A stretch of 6,561 nt of DNA from a bacterium (GTDB lineage Bacteria > Fidelibacterota > Marinisomatia > Marinisomatales > JAHJCW01), in assembly GCA_030621275.1 (NCBI GenBank), contig JAUXHY010000077.1:1-6561 (forward strand). The letters run 5' to 3'. A program made the translations under genes and the position numbers. Below, piece after piece: positions 1 through 6,561 of the stretch. The notes beneath the pieces were generated by a model. That model saw only the letters and a list, made by a program, of their open reading frames with translations. It searched no databases and was not told the origin of the DNA. Every line of letters starts with the position of its first letter. Position 1 is the stretch's first letter.

Positions 1-75
1 AAATTGACCGTTAAGGAGCAAGTTGCAATTATTGTTGATCACATAAATAAAATAACAACAAATAAGGAAGGATTA
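1..75 (+). CDS. Possible C-terminal tail of cytidylate kinase, in frame with S1
   Basis: The frame of the downstream S1 gene is open right up to the window edge. Its first codons read K-L-T-V-K-E-Q-V-A-I-I-V-D-H-I. This resembles the end of cytidylate kinase (CMP/dCMP kinase, pyrimidine nucleotide salvage), where an 'LT-x-E-x-V-x-x-I' helix closes the protein. The gene order cmk then rpsA is widely conserved, which supports the idea. The other two forward frames are closed here by several stops (for example TGA at 5-7, TAA at 12-14, TAA at 44-46 and TAA at 63-65), so a Cmk tail could only be in this frame. No stop separates it from S1, so the two may be fused. Only 25 codons are visible; the stretch could instead be a leader that happens to be open, or an S1 extension starting at the TTG at 4. 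Confidence 0.45.
64..72 (+). promoter_or_regulatory. Strong Shine-Dalgarno deciding the S1 start
   Basis: The purine run AAGGAAGGA lies just upstream of the ATG at 76. The AAGGA part is 7 bases from the start codon, which is good spacing for ribosome binding. It argues for S1 initiation at 76 and not at the TTG at 4, which has no comparable site visible inside the window. If the upstream frame is really cmk, this site would allow free S1 to be made from within a longer fused frame. Confidence 0.7.
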
Positions 76-1968
76 ATGCCCGAAAAAATTATTACAGAAC
101 CTGTGATTGAAGAGGCTAATGTAGAGTTAGAACAATCTACAAAAGTCAGTACAGAGCCGGTAAAATCGGATTCTGAACCAGTTACTGAAAAAAAACCAAT
201 CGTAAATTATTTAGACAATAAATTATTCGCCAGTGTCAAAGTTATTGACAAAACTGAATTAGATAAAAATATTGTCATTGAAGAAATTCCTGAAGATTTG
301 CAAAAACAATATCTTGATACAATATCTGATATATCAGCACATCAAGTAATAACCGGCCGTGTCATTGGTATGAATGAAGAGGAAGTTTTAGTAGATATCG
401 GATTTAAATCCGAAGGATTGATTACTAGAGACGAATTTGAGAAAAATAAACTTCCCGAGATTGGTGAAAAAATTAATGTATATCTTGAAAAATTAGAAGA
501 TAGAAAAGGCAATACAATCCTTTCAAAGATTAAAGCAGATTTTATGCATCGTTGGAAAGAATTGCATGAAATATATGAAAATGGTGAGATTTTAAAGGGT
601 ACCATTGTGCGTCGTATAAAAGGCGGAATGGTAGTAGATGTCGGTGTTGTGCAGGCGTTTTTACCAGGTTCACAAATTGATGTGAGACCAATTAAAGATT
701 TTGATCAATTTGTTGATCAGGAAATGGACTTTCAAATAGTTAAAATCAACGAAGCGCGTAAAAATGTAGTTATATCCCATAAAATTCTTATGGAAGAAAG
801 TCTTAAAGAGCAGCGCGCTGAATTGTTTTCAAATATTCAAGTTGGTGAAATTTTAGAAGGTAGAGTTAAAAATATAACCGATTTTGGTGTTTTTATTGAT
901 CTTGGTGGAGTAGATGGCTTGTTACATATTACTGATTTATCATGGGGAAGAGTAAATCATCCATCTGAAATTATAAAAATGGATGAAACCATAACCGTTA
1001 AGGTTATTGATTTTGACGAAGATAAAAAACGTGTATCCCTTGGTCTAAAACAGCTTTCATCACATCCATGGGAAGAAGTTGAAGAGAAATATGCAGTCGG
1101 AACAATCATAAAGGGTAAAGTTGTTAGCATGACTAATTATGGTGTATTTATTGAATTAGAGCCGGGTGTGGAAGGACTAATACATGTATCAGAAATGTCG
1201 TGGACACGCCATATTAAAAATCCATCTGAATTATACTCAATGGGTGATGAAGTAGAGGCTCAAGTTCTCTCCATTGATAAGGAAGAAAGAAAAATCAGTA
1301 TGGGTGTTAAGCAGTTAGAGCCGGATCCATGGGATAAAATTGAAGAAAAATATATGGTTGGCACGGTTCATAAAGGCAAAGTTATAAATCTTACACAATT
1401 TGGTGCATTTATTGAGTTGATAGAAGGAATTGATGGTTTGGTCCATGTTTCAGATCTATCGTGGACAAAAATAGTAAGACATCCAAAGGAAGTTTTAGAA
1501 AAAGGAGAGAAAGTAGAAGTTCGCGTATTAGAAGTATCTCGTGAAAATCGTAGAATCTCATTGGGTTTAAAACAGGTAGAAGATGATCCTTGGCCGGAAT
1601 TAGTAAAATATTTTGATACCGGGAAAAAGGTAAAAGGTGAGATAATCCGAGTACTCGACAGAGGTGTTATAATCCAGCTCGAAAAAGATGTAGAGGGTAT
1701 TGTGCCTTTTGGTGCTCATTCAAAAAAAGATCGTAAATTGATTAGTAGTAACTATAAAGCTGGAGCATCAATTGAAGCAATTGTGATGGAAGTGAAACCT
1801 GAGGAGAAGAAGGTTGTGCTGTTCATTGATGAGCTTAGTGAACCAAAAAAGAAGAAAATTTCTAAAAATCCGGTAAAAGAATACTTAAAAAACCAAGATA
1901 GCCCCGCTACCGAGAAAATAGAAATTCCGGAAGGATTACTTGAACAAAGCAATAAAAGTACTGATTAA
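76..1968 (+). CDS. rpsA: 30S ribosomal protein S1
   Basis: This is ribosomal protein S1, which binds mRNA on the small subunit and helps start translation on structured or weakly Shine-Dalgarno-like messages. Counting from the ATG at 76 it has 630 residues, against about 557 in E. coli. Six S1 (OB-fold) repeats are visible at about 90-155, 170-238, 257-327, 342-414, 429-501 and 516-587. Repeats 3-5 carry the canonical RNA-binding pattern, with F/Y-G-x-F and a later H before the S-W turn (for example H-V-S-E-M-S-W). Repeats 1 and 2 are divergent, as expected for ribosome-docking domains, and repeat 6 lacks the F and H. A Glu-rich, low-complexity N-terminal region of about 85-90 residues precedes repeat 1, and a Lys-rich tail follows repeat 6. 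The ATG at 76 is chosen for its strong ribosome binding site, but the frame is open further upstream. Confidence 0.96.
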   Translation: MPEKIITEPVIEEANVELEQSTKVSTEPVKSDSEPVTEKKPIVNYLDNKLFASVKVIDKTELDKNIVIEEIPEDLQKQYLDTISDISAHQVITGRVIGMNEEEVLVDIGFKSEGLITRDEFEKNKLPEIGEKINVYLEKLEDRKGNTILSKIKADFMHRWKELHEIYENGEILKGTIVRRIKGGMVVDVGVVQAFLPGSQIDVRPIKDFDQFVDQEMDFQIVKINEARKNVVISHKILMEESLKEQRAELFSNIQVGEILEGRVKNITDFGVFIDLGGVDGLLHITDLSWGRVNHPSEIIKMDETITVKVIDFDEDKKRVSLGLKQLSSHPWEEVEEKYAVGTIIKGKVVSMTNYGVFIELEPGVEGLIHVSEMSWTRHIKNPSELYSMGDEVEAQVLSIDKEERKISMGVKQLEPDPWDKIEEKYMVGTVHKGKVINLTQFGAFIELIEGIDGLVHVSDLSWTKIVRHPKEVLEKGEKVEVRVLEVSRENRRISLGLKQVEDDPWPELVKYFDTGKKVKGEIIRVLDRGVIIQLEKDVEGIVPFGAHSKKDRKLISSNYKAGASIEAIVMEVKPEEKKVVLFIDELSEPKKKKISKNPVKEYLKNQDSPATEKIEIPEGLLEQSNKSTD

Positions 1969-2039
1969 TTTATTCCGACGTGATACAAACTCTTTATTGA
2001 TATATAGGCTGTAGCTAACAATTTAACTAAGTAAAAATT

Positions 2040-3023
2040 ATGAAGTTTGCCGACATTATTGAATCAATTATTAGTCGGAAAATTGTTTTACGGTTAGGTG
2101 CATTTGGATTAGCAATCTTGCTATGGGTATTTATTGTTAGCAGTGAAATGTATGAAATGGTCATTGTTGTACCAATCGAAGTTAGAAATCTAAGTGAACA
2201 GAAAGCCTTGCGTGAAGAAGTGCCGGAACGTGCCCATGTCAGATTTGAAGGAACAGGAAGAACACTCTTTAAAACTTTCTTATTAAAAAGGTTTTACAAT
2301 AATTTCAAATTAGTATTGGATTTAGATAGAATTTCTGATGAGTACGAATTTGTATTAAATGATTATTTCAGATTGTATCCACGGAAAATTGTCATACCCA
2401 ACGAATTTGAAATTCGATATATCGAAGTTGACTCTCCTCGTGAAATTAAAATTAGTCTGGATGATTACTTAGTTCGTACAATTCCAATTGTATCTAAAAT
2501 TATTATTGAACCAATTCCTGGCTTTGTTGTTGTCGGAGATACAATACTTGACCCATTAGAGATTGCAATAGCTGGTCCAAAAGATATTATCGAAAATATT
2601 ACATCAATTAATACATTAGTCGATACTATCACCGATGTCAATACTGATATTTCTCAAAGCTTTAATTTCGAATTACCTCATCAGCAAGTGCAATTATCTC
2701 ATCCAGATGTATTGCTATCAATTGATGTTCAAGCATTGAGCGAAAGGATTATAAGTGAAGTTCCTGTTTCAGTGACAAATATACCGTTGGGATATCGAGT
2801 ATTTGTAAGCCCCCATACAGTTTCACTGACAATAATTGGAGGTATTGATTTTATCAGGGATATTGCACCTGAGGAAATAAATCTTACAATTGATTTTAAT
2901 AGCCAGTGGGATCCTAATAGACAATTTTATGAACCGCATGTTAAAGTGCCGATAAGTGTTATAGATTGGCAAGATTTATCTCCACCCAATGTTGAATTGA
3001 TTGTAACGCAGGGTAATAATTGA
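2040..3023 (+). CDS. YbbR/CdaR-like membrane-anchored protein
   Basis: This 327-residue protein has a short N-terminal segment, one hydrophobic helix at about 18-34 (G-A-F-G-L-A-I-L-L-W-V-F-I-V), and a long beta-rich part that should lie outside the cytoplasmic membrane. The 'LAxxLW' helix followed by V-P-I-E-V-R-N-L and a later G-T-G-R is the usual opening of YbbR-like proteins. Roughly three repeats of about 90 residues can be seen, near 40-130, 138-230 and 240-325; the 'V-P-V-S-V-T-N-I-P-x-G-Y' at 241-252 echoes the first. In Firmicutes the YbbR protein CdaR regulates the cyclic-di-AMP cyclase CdaA, but no cdaA is in this window, so that role cannot be assigned. The ATG at 2040 has no clear Shine-Dalgarno; it is chosen because it gives a normal family N-terminus. 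The stop overlaps the tsaD start. Confidence 0.8.
   Translation: MKFADIIESIISRKIVLRLGAFGLAILLWVFIVSSEMYEMVIVVPIEVRNLSEQKALREEVPERAHVRFEGTGRTLFKTFLLKRFYNNFKLVLDLDRISDEYEFVLNDYFRLYPRKIVIPNEFEIRYIEVDSPREIKISLDDYLVRTIPIVSKIIIEPIPGFVVVGDTILDPLEIAIAGPKDIIENITSINTLVDTITDVNTDISQSFNFELPHQQVQLSHPDVLLSIDVQALSERIISEVPVSVTNIPLGYRVFVSPHTVSLTIIGGIDFIRDIAPEEINLTIDFNSQWDPNRQFYEPHVKVPISVIDWQDLSPPNVELIVTQGNN
3010..3013 (+). promoter_or_regulatory. Ribosome binding site for tsaD (TTG start)
   Basis: AGGG ends 6 bases before the TTG at 3020, inside the last codons of the YbbR gene. It is modest, but together with the TTGA overlap it supports TTG as the start and suggests coupled translation of the two genes. Confidence 0.45.
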
Positions 3024-4018
3024 TTGTTCTCGGTATCGAAACTTCGTGTGATGAAACTGCAGCTTCTATTTGTGTAGATGGTAAAATTGTCTCTAGCATC
3101 ATAAGTTCTCAGGAAATTCATGCTGAGTTTGGAGGGGTTGTGCCGGAACTTGCCTCACGAGAGCATGAGTATTTACTTAATACTATTGTCAATAAATCAT
3201 TGAAAAAAGCAAGTTTAAACTATCACAATCTTGATGGAATTGCAGTCACTCAAGGGCCGGGTCTATCCGGTACATTATTAACAGGTATTTGCTTTGCTAA
3301 AGGTTTATCGCAAGGCTTATCAACTCCAATCATTGCGGTTAATCATTTGGAGGCACATATTTTTGCTAATTTTTTAGCCGACCCTGAATTAGAATTTCCA
3401 TTTATTTGTTTGTTAGTATCAGGGGGACATACTCAACTATGGTATCTTGAGGATATTGATGAATATACATTATTAGGTGAAACATTAGATGATGCTGCGG
3501 GCGAAGCATTTGATAAAGGTGCGAGAATTTTAAAACTTGGATATCCCGGTGGACCTTCCATTGAAAAATCAGCCGAGAATGGAGATCCTAATGCTATTAA
3601 ATTTCCACGAGGTTTAATAAAATCTGATTCACTTGATTTTAGTTTTAGCGGATTAAAAACATCATTGTTATACTACATGGATGATTATTCAAATAAAAAA
3701 AAAGAAGTTACAATAAATGATATAGCGGCAAGTTACCAAGAAGCAATAATTGATGTATTAAGTAATAAATTACTCAGGGCCATCACTGATTATAATATCA
3801 ATACTTGTGTTATTGCTGGAGGAGTTGCTGCTAACAAAAAATTACGAACGAAAATTCATGCTTTGTTACCGTATAAAAAGGTGATTTTCCCCGAATTGGA
3901 TTTATGTACCGATAATGCAGCTATGATTGCTTACTTAGGTGAACTTAAATTGAAAAATGGCGAACACTCAGAAATAGATTTTGGTGTTTTACCAAATTTA
4001 AAAATGAAAACGTTTTGA
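3020..4018 (+). CDS. tsaD: tRNA N6-adenosine threonylcarbamoyltransferase TsaD
   Basis: TsaD transfers the threonylcarbamoyl group from threonylcarbamoyl-AMP to A37 of tRNAs that read ANN codons (t6A), working in the cytoplasm with TsaB and TsaE. The 332 residues match the usual family length. Visible motifs are the N-terminal G-I-E-T-S-C-D-E-T (5-13), N-H-L-E-A-H (108-113) with the metal-binding His109 and His113, S-G-G-H-T (134-138), the G-E-T-L-D-D-A-A-G-E-A-F-D-K segment (153-166), the A-G-G-V-A-A-N (266-272) phosphate loop and T-D-N-A-A-M (297-302) with metal ligand Asp298. No key residue is missing. The start is TTG at 3020, overlapping the ybbR stop as TTGA. It places M-I-V-L-G-I-E-T exactly as in the family, and no ATG could serve without losing the first motif. 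TsaB and TsaE are not in this window. Confidence 0.97.
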   Translation: MIVLGIETSCDETAASICVDGKIVSSIISSQEIHAEFGGVVPELASREHEYLLNTIVNKSLKKASLNYHNLDGIAVTQGPGLSGTLLTGICFAKGLSQGLSTPIIAVNHLEAHIFANFLADPELEFPFICLLVSGGHTQLWYLEDIDEYTLLGETLDDAAGEAFDKGARILKLGYPGGPSIEKSAENGDPNAIKFPRGLIKSDSLDFSFSGLKTSLLYYMDDYSNKKKEVTINDIAASYQEAIIDVLSNKLLRAITDYNINTCVIAGGVAANKKLRTKIHALLPYKKVIFPELDLCTDNAAMIAYLGELKLKNGEHSEIDFGVLPNLKMKTF

Positions 4019-4022
4019 TTTT
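4001..4022. repeat. Imperfect AT-rich palindrome at the end of tsaD
   Basis: The 22 bases centred between 4011 and 4012 pair with themselves at every position except 4006/4017 (G opposite G). The core AAAACGTTTT (4007-4016) is perfect. The palindrome spans the last tsaD codons and its stop and is followed by a T-rich stretch. It could be a weak transcription end or a protein binding site at the boundary with the sugar genes. It has no loop sequence and little G+C, so a real terminator is doubtful. Confidence 0.3.
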
Positions 4023-4071
4023 ATTTATAGGCGATAATTAGTACTTTTATAACTGAAAAAAGATATTAAAT

Positions 4072-5388
4072 ATGAAGAATATTACAGTAATAGGCACAGG
4101 ATATGTAGGTTTGGTAAGCGGAGCAGGATTGTCTGATTTTGGCAATCAGGTAATTTGTGCAGATATCGATGAATCAAAAATAAGATTACTTAAAGCTGGT
4201 AAAATCCCGATTTTTGAACCCGGATTAAAAGAAGTTGTAGATAGAAACATTAAAAGTAATCGACTTTCATTTACAACTGATGTATCAAAAGCGGTTAGGG
4301 ATTCGGAAGTAATATTCATCGGTGTGGGAACACCGGAAGGTAAAAATGGCGAAGCTGATTTATCTGTAGTTTTTTCAGTAGCAGAAACTATCGGAAATAA
4401 TTTAAATACTTATAAGATTATATGTACAAAAAGTACAGTTCCCATTGGAACTGGTGAGAAAATAATTTCAATTATTAATAAATATAAAAAAAATGACATA
4501 GATTTTGATTATGTTTCAAATCCTGAATTTTTAAGAGAGGGGGCAGCAGTTCAGGATTTTTTGATTCCCAATAGGATCGTTTTGGGCGCTACTAGTGAAA
4601 AATCATTTCGAATTATGCAAGATGTATATCGTCCACTCTATATAAATGAAACCCCAATCGTTTATACAAATGTTTCTACTGCAGAAATGATTAAGTATGC
4701 AAGTAATGCATTTTTAGCATTAAAATTAAGTTATATAAATGAAATTGCTAATTTATGCGAAGCAGTCGGCGCTGATGTACATATAGTCGCAAAAGCGATG
4801 GGGAACGATGGCAGAATTAGTCCAAAATTTCTTCATCCTGGACCGGGGTTTGGTGGCTCTTGCTTTCCAAAAGATACGAAGGCATTATTATCATTATCAA
4901 AAGAATTAAACGAACCTATGAACACGGTTGTAGCAGCTATTGCAACTAATGCTAGACAGAAAGTACGAATGGTCGACAAATTATTTAATTTGATGGGAGA
5001 TGAGATAAAAGGTAAAACAATTGCGGTACTAGGTTTAAGCTTTAAACAGATGACAGATGATGTTAGAGAATCGGCTTCTATTAAGATGATACAAAGTATT
5101 TTAGATAAAGATGGAATAGTTAAGGCTTATGATCCGGTGGCATCTGATAATATGAAAATGATATTTCCGGATATTGAATATTATTCCAATTGGCAAGAAG
5201 CTGTTAATAATGTTGATGCTGTAGTTATTATGACAGAGTGGCACGAATTCCGTGGATTAGATTTAGTGGAATTGAAACAATTGGTAAAGACCCCCATAAT
5301 ATTAGATACACGGAATGTATTAAGTATAAAAGATTTAGTTAGTTTAGATTTTAAATTTGATAATGTTGGGAGGAGAGTTCTGAAATGA
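4072..5388 (+). CDS. ugd: UDP-glucose 6-dehydrogenase
   Basis: This enzyme oxidises UDP-glucose twice with NAD+ to give UDP-glucuronate, a precursor for capsule, exopolysaccharide or lipopolysaccharide sugars. The 438 residues are normal for the bacterial family. An N-terminal Rossmann fold starts at once with G-T-G-Y-V-G (8-13) and the acidic A-D-I-D at 30-33. The catalytic set is present: T-K-S-T-V-P (119-124), N-P-E-F-L-R-E-G (150-157), Lys208 and Asn212 in the central helix, and G-F-G-G-S-C-F-P-K-D with nucleophile Cys264 and Asp268. The C-terminal UDP-binding domain has G-L-S-F-K (321-325) and ends with the D-T-R-N strand (412-415). The ATG at 4072 gives the family N-terminus directly; only an A-rich, weak ribosome site precedes it. 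UDP-GlcNAc or GDP-mannose dehydrogenase is less likely given these motifs. It follows tsaD after 53 bases and overlaps rfbC by 4 bases. Confidence 0.93.
   Translation: MKNITVIGTGYVGLVSGAGLSDFGNQVICADIDESKIRLLKAGKIPIFEPGLKEVVDRNIKSNRLSFTTDVSKAVRDSEVIFIGVGTPEGKNGEADLSVVFSVAETIGNNLNTYKIICTKSTVPIGTGEKIISIINKYKKNDIDFDYVSNPEFLREGAAVQDFLIPNRIVLGATSEKSFRIMQDVYRPLYINETPIVYTNVSTAEMIKYASNAFLALKLSYINEIANLCEAVGADVHIVAKAMGNDGRISPKFLHPGPGFGGSCFPKDTKALLSLSKELNEPMNTVVAAIATNARQKVRMVDKLFNLMGDEIKGKTIAVLGLSFKQMTDDVRESASIKMIQSILDKDGIVKAYDPVASDNMKMIFPDIEYYSNWQEAVNNVDAVVIMTEWHEFRGLDLVELKQLVKTPIILDTRNVLSIKDLVSLDFKFDNVGRRVLK
5368..5375 (+). promoter_or_regulatory. Strong Shine-Dalgarno for rfbC
   Basis: GGGAGGAG lies 9 bases before the ATG at 5385, inside the last codons of the dehydrogenase gene. 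It fixes the rfbC start at the ATGA overlap and makes co-expression of the two genes likely. Confidence 0.7.
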
Positions 5389-5945
5389 TCATAAATCATG
5401 TTGAAGATTCAGAAATTTCTGGAATAAAAATTCTAACACCTCAAATCCATAAGGATGACAGAGGATATTTTTTTGAAAGTTTTAATAGCAAAGATTTTAA
5501 AAATTTAGGATTACCAACTAAATTTGTGCAGGACAATCAATCCTATTCAAAAAAAGGGACACTCAGAGGTCTGCATTATCAATTAAAATACCAACAGGGC
5601 AAATTAGTACGAGTTATTAAAGGTAAAGTATTTGATGTTGCCGTAGATATTCGACAGGATTCACCAACATTTGGGAAATATGTGGGAGTTCATTTATCTG
5701 AAAAAAACTATAAAATTATGTACATACCTGAAGGTTTTGCACATGGTTATGTAGTTTTGTCGAAAACGGTTATATTTCAATACAAGTGTACTGAAATATA
5801 TCACCCCGAAGATGAATATGGTTTACTTTGGGATGATAAAGATTTAAATATCCAATGGCCTGTGAAAAATCCAATTTTATCAAATAGGGATAAAAGTCTG
5901 CCTACTTTACAATTTGTCAATAAAAAATATTTACCAAAATTTTAG
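5385..5945 (+). CDS. rfbC: dTDP-4-dehydrorhamnose 3,5-epimerase
   Basis: RfbC (RmlC) epimerises dTDP-4-keto-6-deoxyglucose at C3 and C5, the third step of dTDP-L-rhamnose synthesis. At 186 residues it has the normal family length, a single cupin beta-barrel. Family signatures seen are D-D-R-G-Y-F-F-E-S-F (24-33), Q-D-N-Q-S-Y-S (49-55), T-L-R-G-L-H-Y-Q (59-66) with catalytic His64, the V-F-D-V-A-V-D-I-R strand (82-90), P-E-G-F-A-H-G-Y (115-122), Y133 in the F-Q-Y-K strand, and L-S-N-R-D (165-169) with the conserved acidic Asp169. No key residue is missing. The start ATG overlaps the upstream stop as ATGA and has a strong ribosome site. rfbB follows after 9 bases, so the two rhamnose genes are in one transcription unit with the UDP-glucose dehydrogenase. 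Confidence 0.96.
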   Translation: MIINHVEDSEISGIKILTPQIHKDDRGYFFESFNSKDFKNLGLPTKFVQDNQSYSKKGTLRGLHYQLKYQQGKLVRVIKGKVFDVAVDIRQDSPTFGKYVGVHLSEKNYKIMYIPEGFAHGYVVLSKTVIFQYKCTEIYHPEDEYGLLWDDKDLNIQWPVKNPILSNRDKSLPTLQFVNKKYLPKF

Positions 5946-5954
5946 GAATTATTC

Positions 5955-6506
5955 ATGAAAAAATATTTTATTACTGGAGGCTGTGGATTTATTGGTTCAA
6001 ATTTTATTCGTTATATTTTAAATTATGATAATACTGCAATTATTATAAATTTAGATAAACTTACTTATGCTGGCAACCCTAACAATCTTGCTGATTTTAT
6101 GGATGATGAGAGGTATATATTCTACCATGGTGATATTTGTGATACAAAAATTGTAGAAGAAATATTTCAAAAGCATAAGCCAAGCTATCTTATTAATTTT
6201 GCAGCGGAAAGTCATGTTGATCGCTCCATAGGAAAGCCCGATGATTTTATTCAGACTGATATATTTGGTGCTTTTACATTATTAGAAACAGCAAGAGAAT
6301 TCGGTTTAGAGCGATTTATCCAAATAAGCACAGATGAGGTTTATGGCAGTATCGAAAAAGGTAGTTTTTCAGAAACTGATACATTGATGCCAACGAATCC
6401 ATATTCGGCGAGTAAAGCCGGAGCAGATAGATTGGCATATTCATATTTTACTACTTATAAATTGCCAGTAATAATTATGGTCCTTATCAATTTCCTGAAA
6501 AATTGA
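5955..6506 (+). CDS. rfbB: dTDP-glucose 4,6-dehydratase, frameshifted after residue ~174
   Basis: RfbB (RmlB) converts dTDP-glucose to dTDP-4-keto-6-deoxyglucose, the second step of dTDP-rhamnose synthesis. The start is well supported: AGGAA at 5944-5948, 6 bases before the ATG. The first 174 residues look like an intact extended short-chain dehydrogenase: NAD-binding G-G-C-G-F-I-G-S-N (8-16), D-K-L-T-Y-A-G-N (34-41), A-A-E-S-H-V-D-R-S (83-91), catalytic T-D-E (126-128) and Y-S-A-S-K (150-154). After L-P-V-I-I (170-174) the frame reads unrelated residues and stops at 6504-6506, giving 183 residues where the family has about 330-360. The true continuation is found in another frame from 6473. 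The open frame as written should give an inactive enzyme lacking the substrate-binding half, unless the shift is a sequence error. Confidence 0.92.
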   Translation: MKKYFITGGCGFIGSNFIRYILNYDNTAIIINLDKLTYAGNPNNLADFMDDERYIFYHGDICDTKIVEEIFQKHKPSYLINFAAESHVDRSIGKPDDFIQTDIFGAFTLLETAREFGLERFIQISTDEVYGSIEKGSFSETDTLMPTNPYSASKAGADRLAYSYFTTYKLPVIIMVLINFLKN

Positions 6507-6561
6507 TCCCATTATTTGTTACAAATGCTTTGGAAGAAAAGAAATTACCGGTTTATGGAGA
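6473..6561 (+). pseudogene. rfbB: Continuation of rfbB in a shifted frame, cut by the window end
   Basis: Reading from 6473 gives [14 protein letters not shown], then about 15 more residues ending L-P-V-Y-G at the window edge. This is the well-known RmlB segment that normally follows a T-x-C-S-N stretch. It is in a different frame from the first part of the gene, and no start codon or ribosome site of its own is apparent. It is therefore best read as the displaced 3' part of the same gene. The frame stays open to the end of the window, so the rest of the dehydratase probably continues beyond it. Confidence 0.85.

Noticed and set aside
342..605. Antisense open frame within rpsA; similar antisense frames at 1752-1952, 2927-3121 and 5181-5399
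   Set aside because: Each lies opposite a well-supported gene or gene junction, has no recognisable domain, and is explained as a shadow of the AT-rich coding strand.
1066..1590. Near-repeat DNA with a 261-base period (CCATGG at 1066 and 1327, with similar flanks)
   Set aside because: These are the related fourth and fifth S1 domains of one protein. The similarity is ordinary domain duplication in the family, not a separate DNA repeat.
1997..2029. Possible promoter before ybbR (TTGATA at 1997-2002 with A/T-rich hexamers downstream)
   Set aside because: No hexamer resembling TATAAT sits at about 17 bases spacing; candidates are 13 or 21 bases away. AT-rich DNA gives such matches by chance.
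4013..4050. Possible promoter before ugd (TTGATT with GATAAT, or a Bacteroidota-type TTTG with TACTTTTA)
   Set aside because: The first pair is only 12 bases apart and the second is a poor match with long spacing. Neither is strong enough to list.
4072..5388. Could the dehydrogenase act on UDP-N-acetyl sugars or GDP-mannose instead of UDP-glucose?
   Set aside because: The N-P-E-F-L-R-E-G, G-F-G-G-S-C-F-P-K-D and D-T-R-N motifs, with rhamnose genes next door, fit the UDP-glucose 6-dehydrogenase group best. Substrate is still inferred from family.
6477..6506. Programmed ribosomal frameshifting to rescue rfbB
   Set aside because: There is no clear slippery heptamer, and a shift would still leave out the conserved T-x-C-S-N residues. 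A deletion or sequence error explains the data better.

Overview
This window is AT-rich bacterial DNA, roughly one-third G+C by eye. It is densely packed, and every intact gene reads on the + strand. The six-domain ribosomal protein S1, the cmk-then-rpsA order suggested at the left edge, the membrane-anchored YbbR-like protein and the dTDP-rhamnose genes fit a Gram-negative-type bacterium. A member of the Bacteroidota/Chlorobiota/Ignavibacteria group is a reasonable guess. The taxon is inferred from gene style and not proven by any marker here.

Left part (1-4018), housekeeping genes. The window opens inside a frame whose first 25 codons resemble the C-terminal tail of cytidylate kinase and run without a stop into ribosomal protein S1. 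A strong Shine-Dalgarno and an ATG at 76 mark the S1 start. After a 70-base gap come a YbbR/CdaR-like protein with an N-terminal membrane anchor, and tsaD, which makes the tRNA t6A modification. The tsaD gene starts at a TTG that overlaps the ybbR stop by 4 bases, so the two are probably translationally coupled.

Right part (4072-6561), sugar-nucleotide genes for surface polysaccharide. UDP-glucose 6-dehydrogenase makes UDP-glucuronate. It is followed by rfbC (4-base ATGA overlap) and, 9 bases later, by rfbB. Both rfb genes belong to dTDP-L-rhamnose synthesis. The companions rfbA and rfbD are not in the window and may lie downstream. These three genes look like the start of a polysaccharide operon.

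The two observations most worth checking are at the edges. The first is the possible Cmk-S1 in-frame fusion at the left. The second is a frameshift in rfbB near 6471-6478: about 19 bases, encoding the conserved T-x-C-S-N region, appear to be missing, and the rest of the protein continues in another frame to the window end. I see no RNA gene, CRISPR array, insertion sequence or new multi-gene system. No stretch longer than 300 bases lacks a gene.
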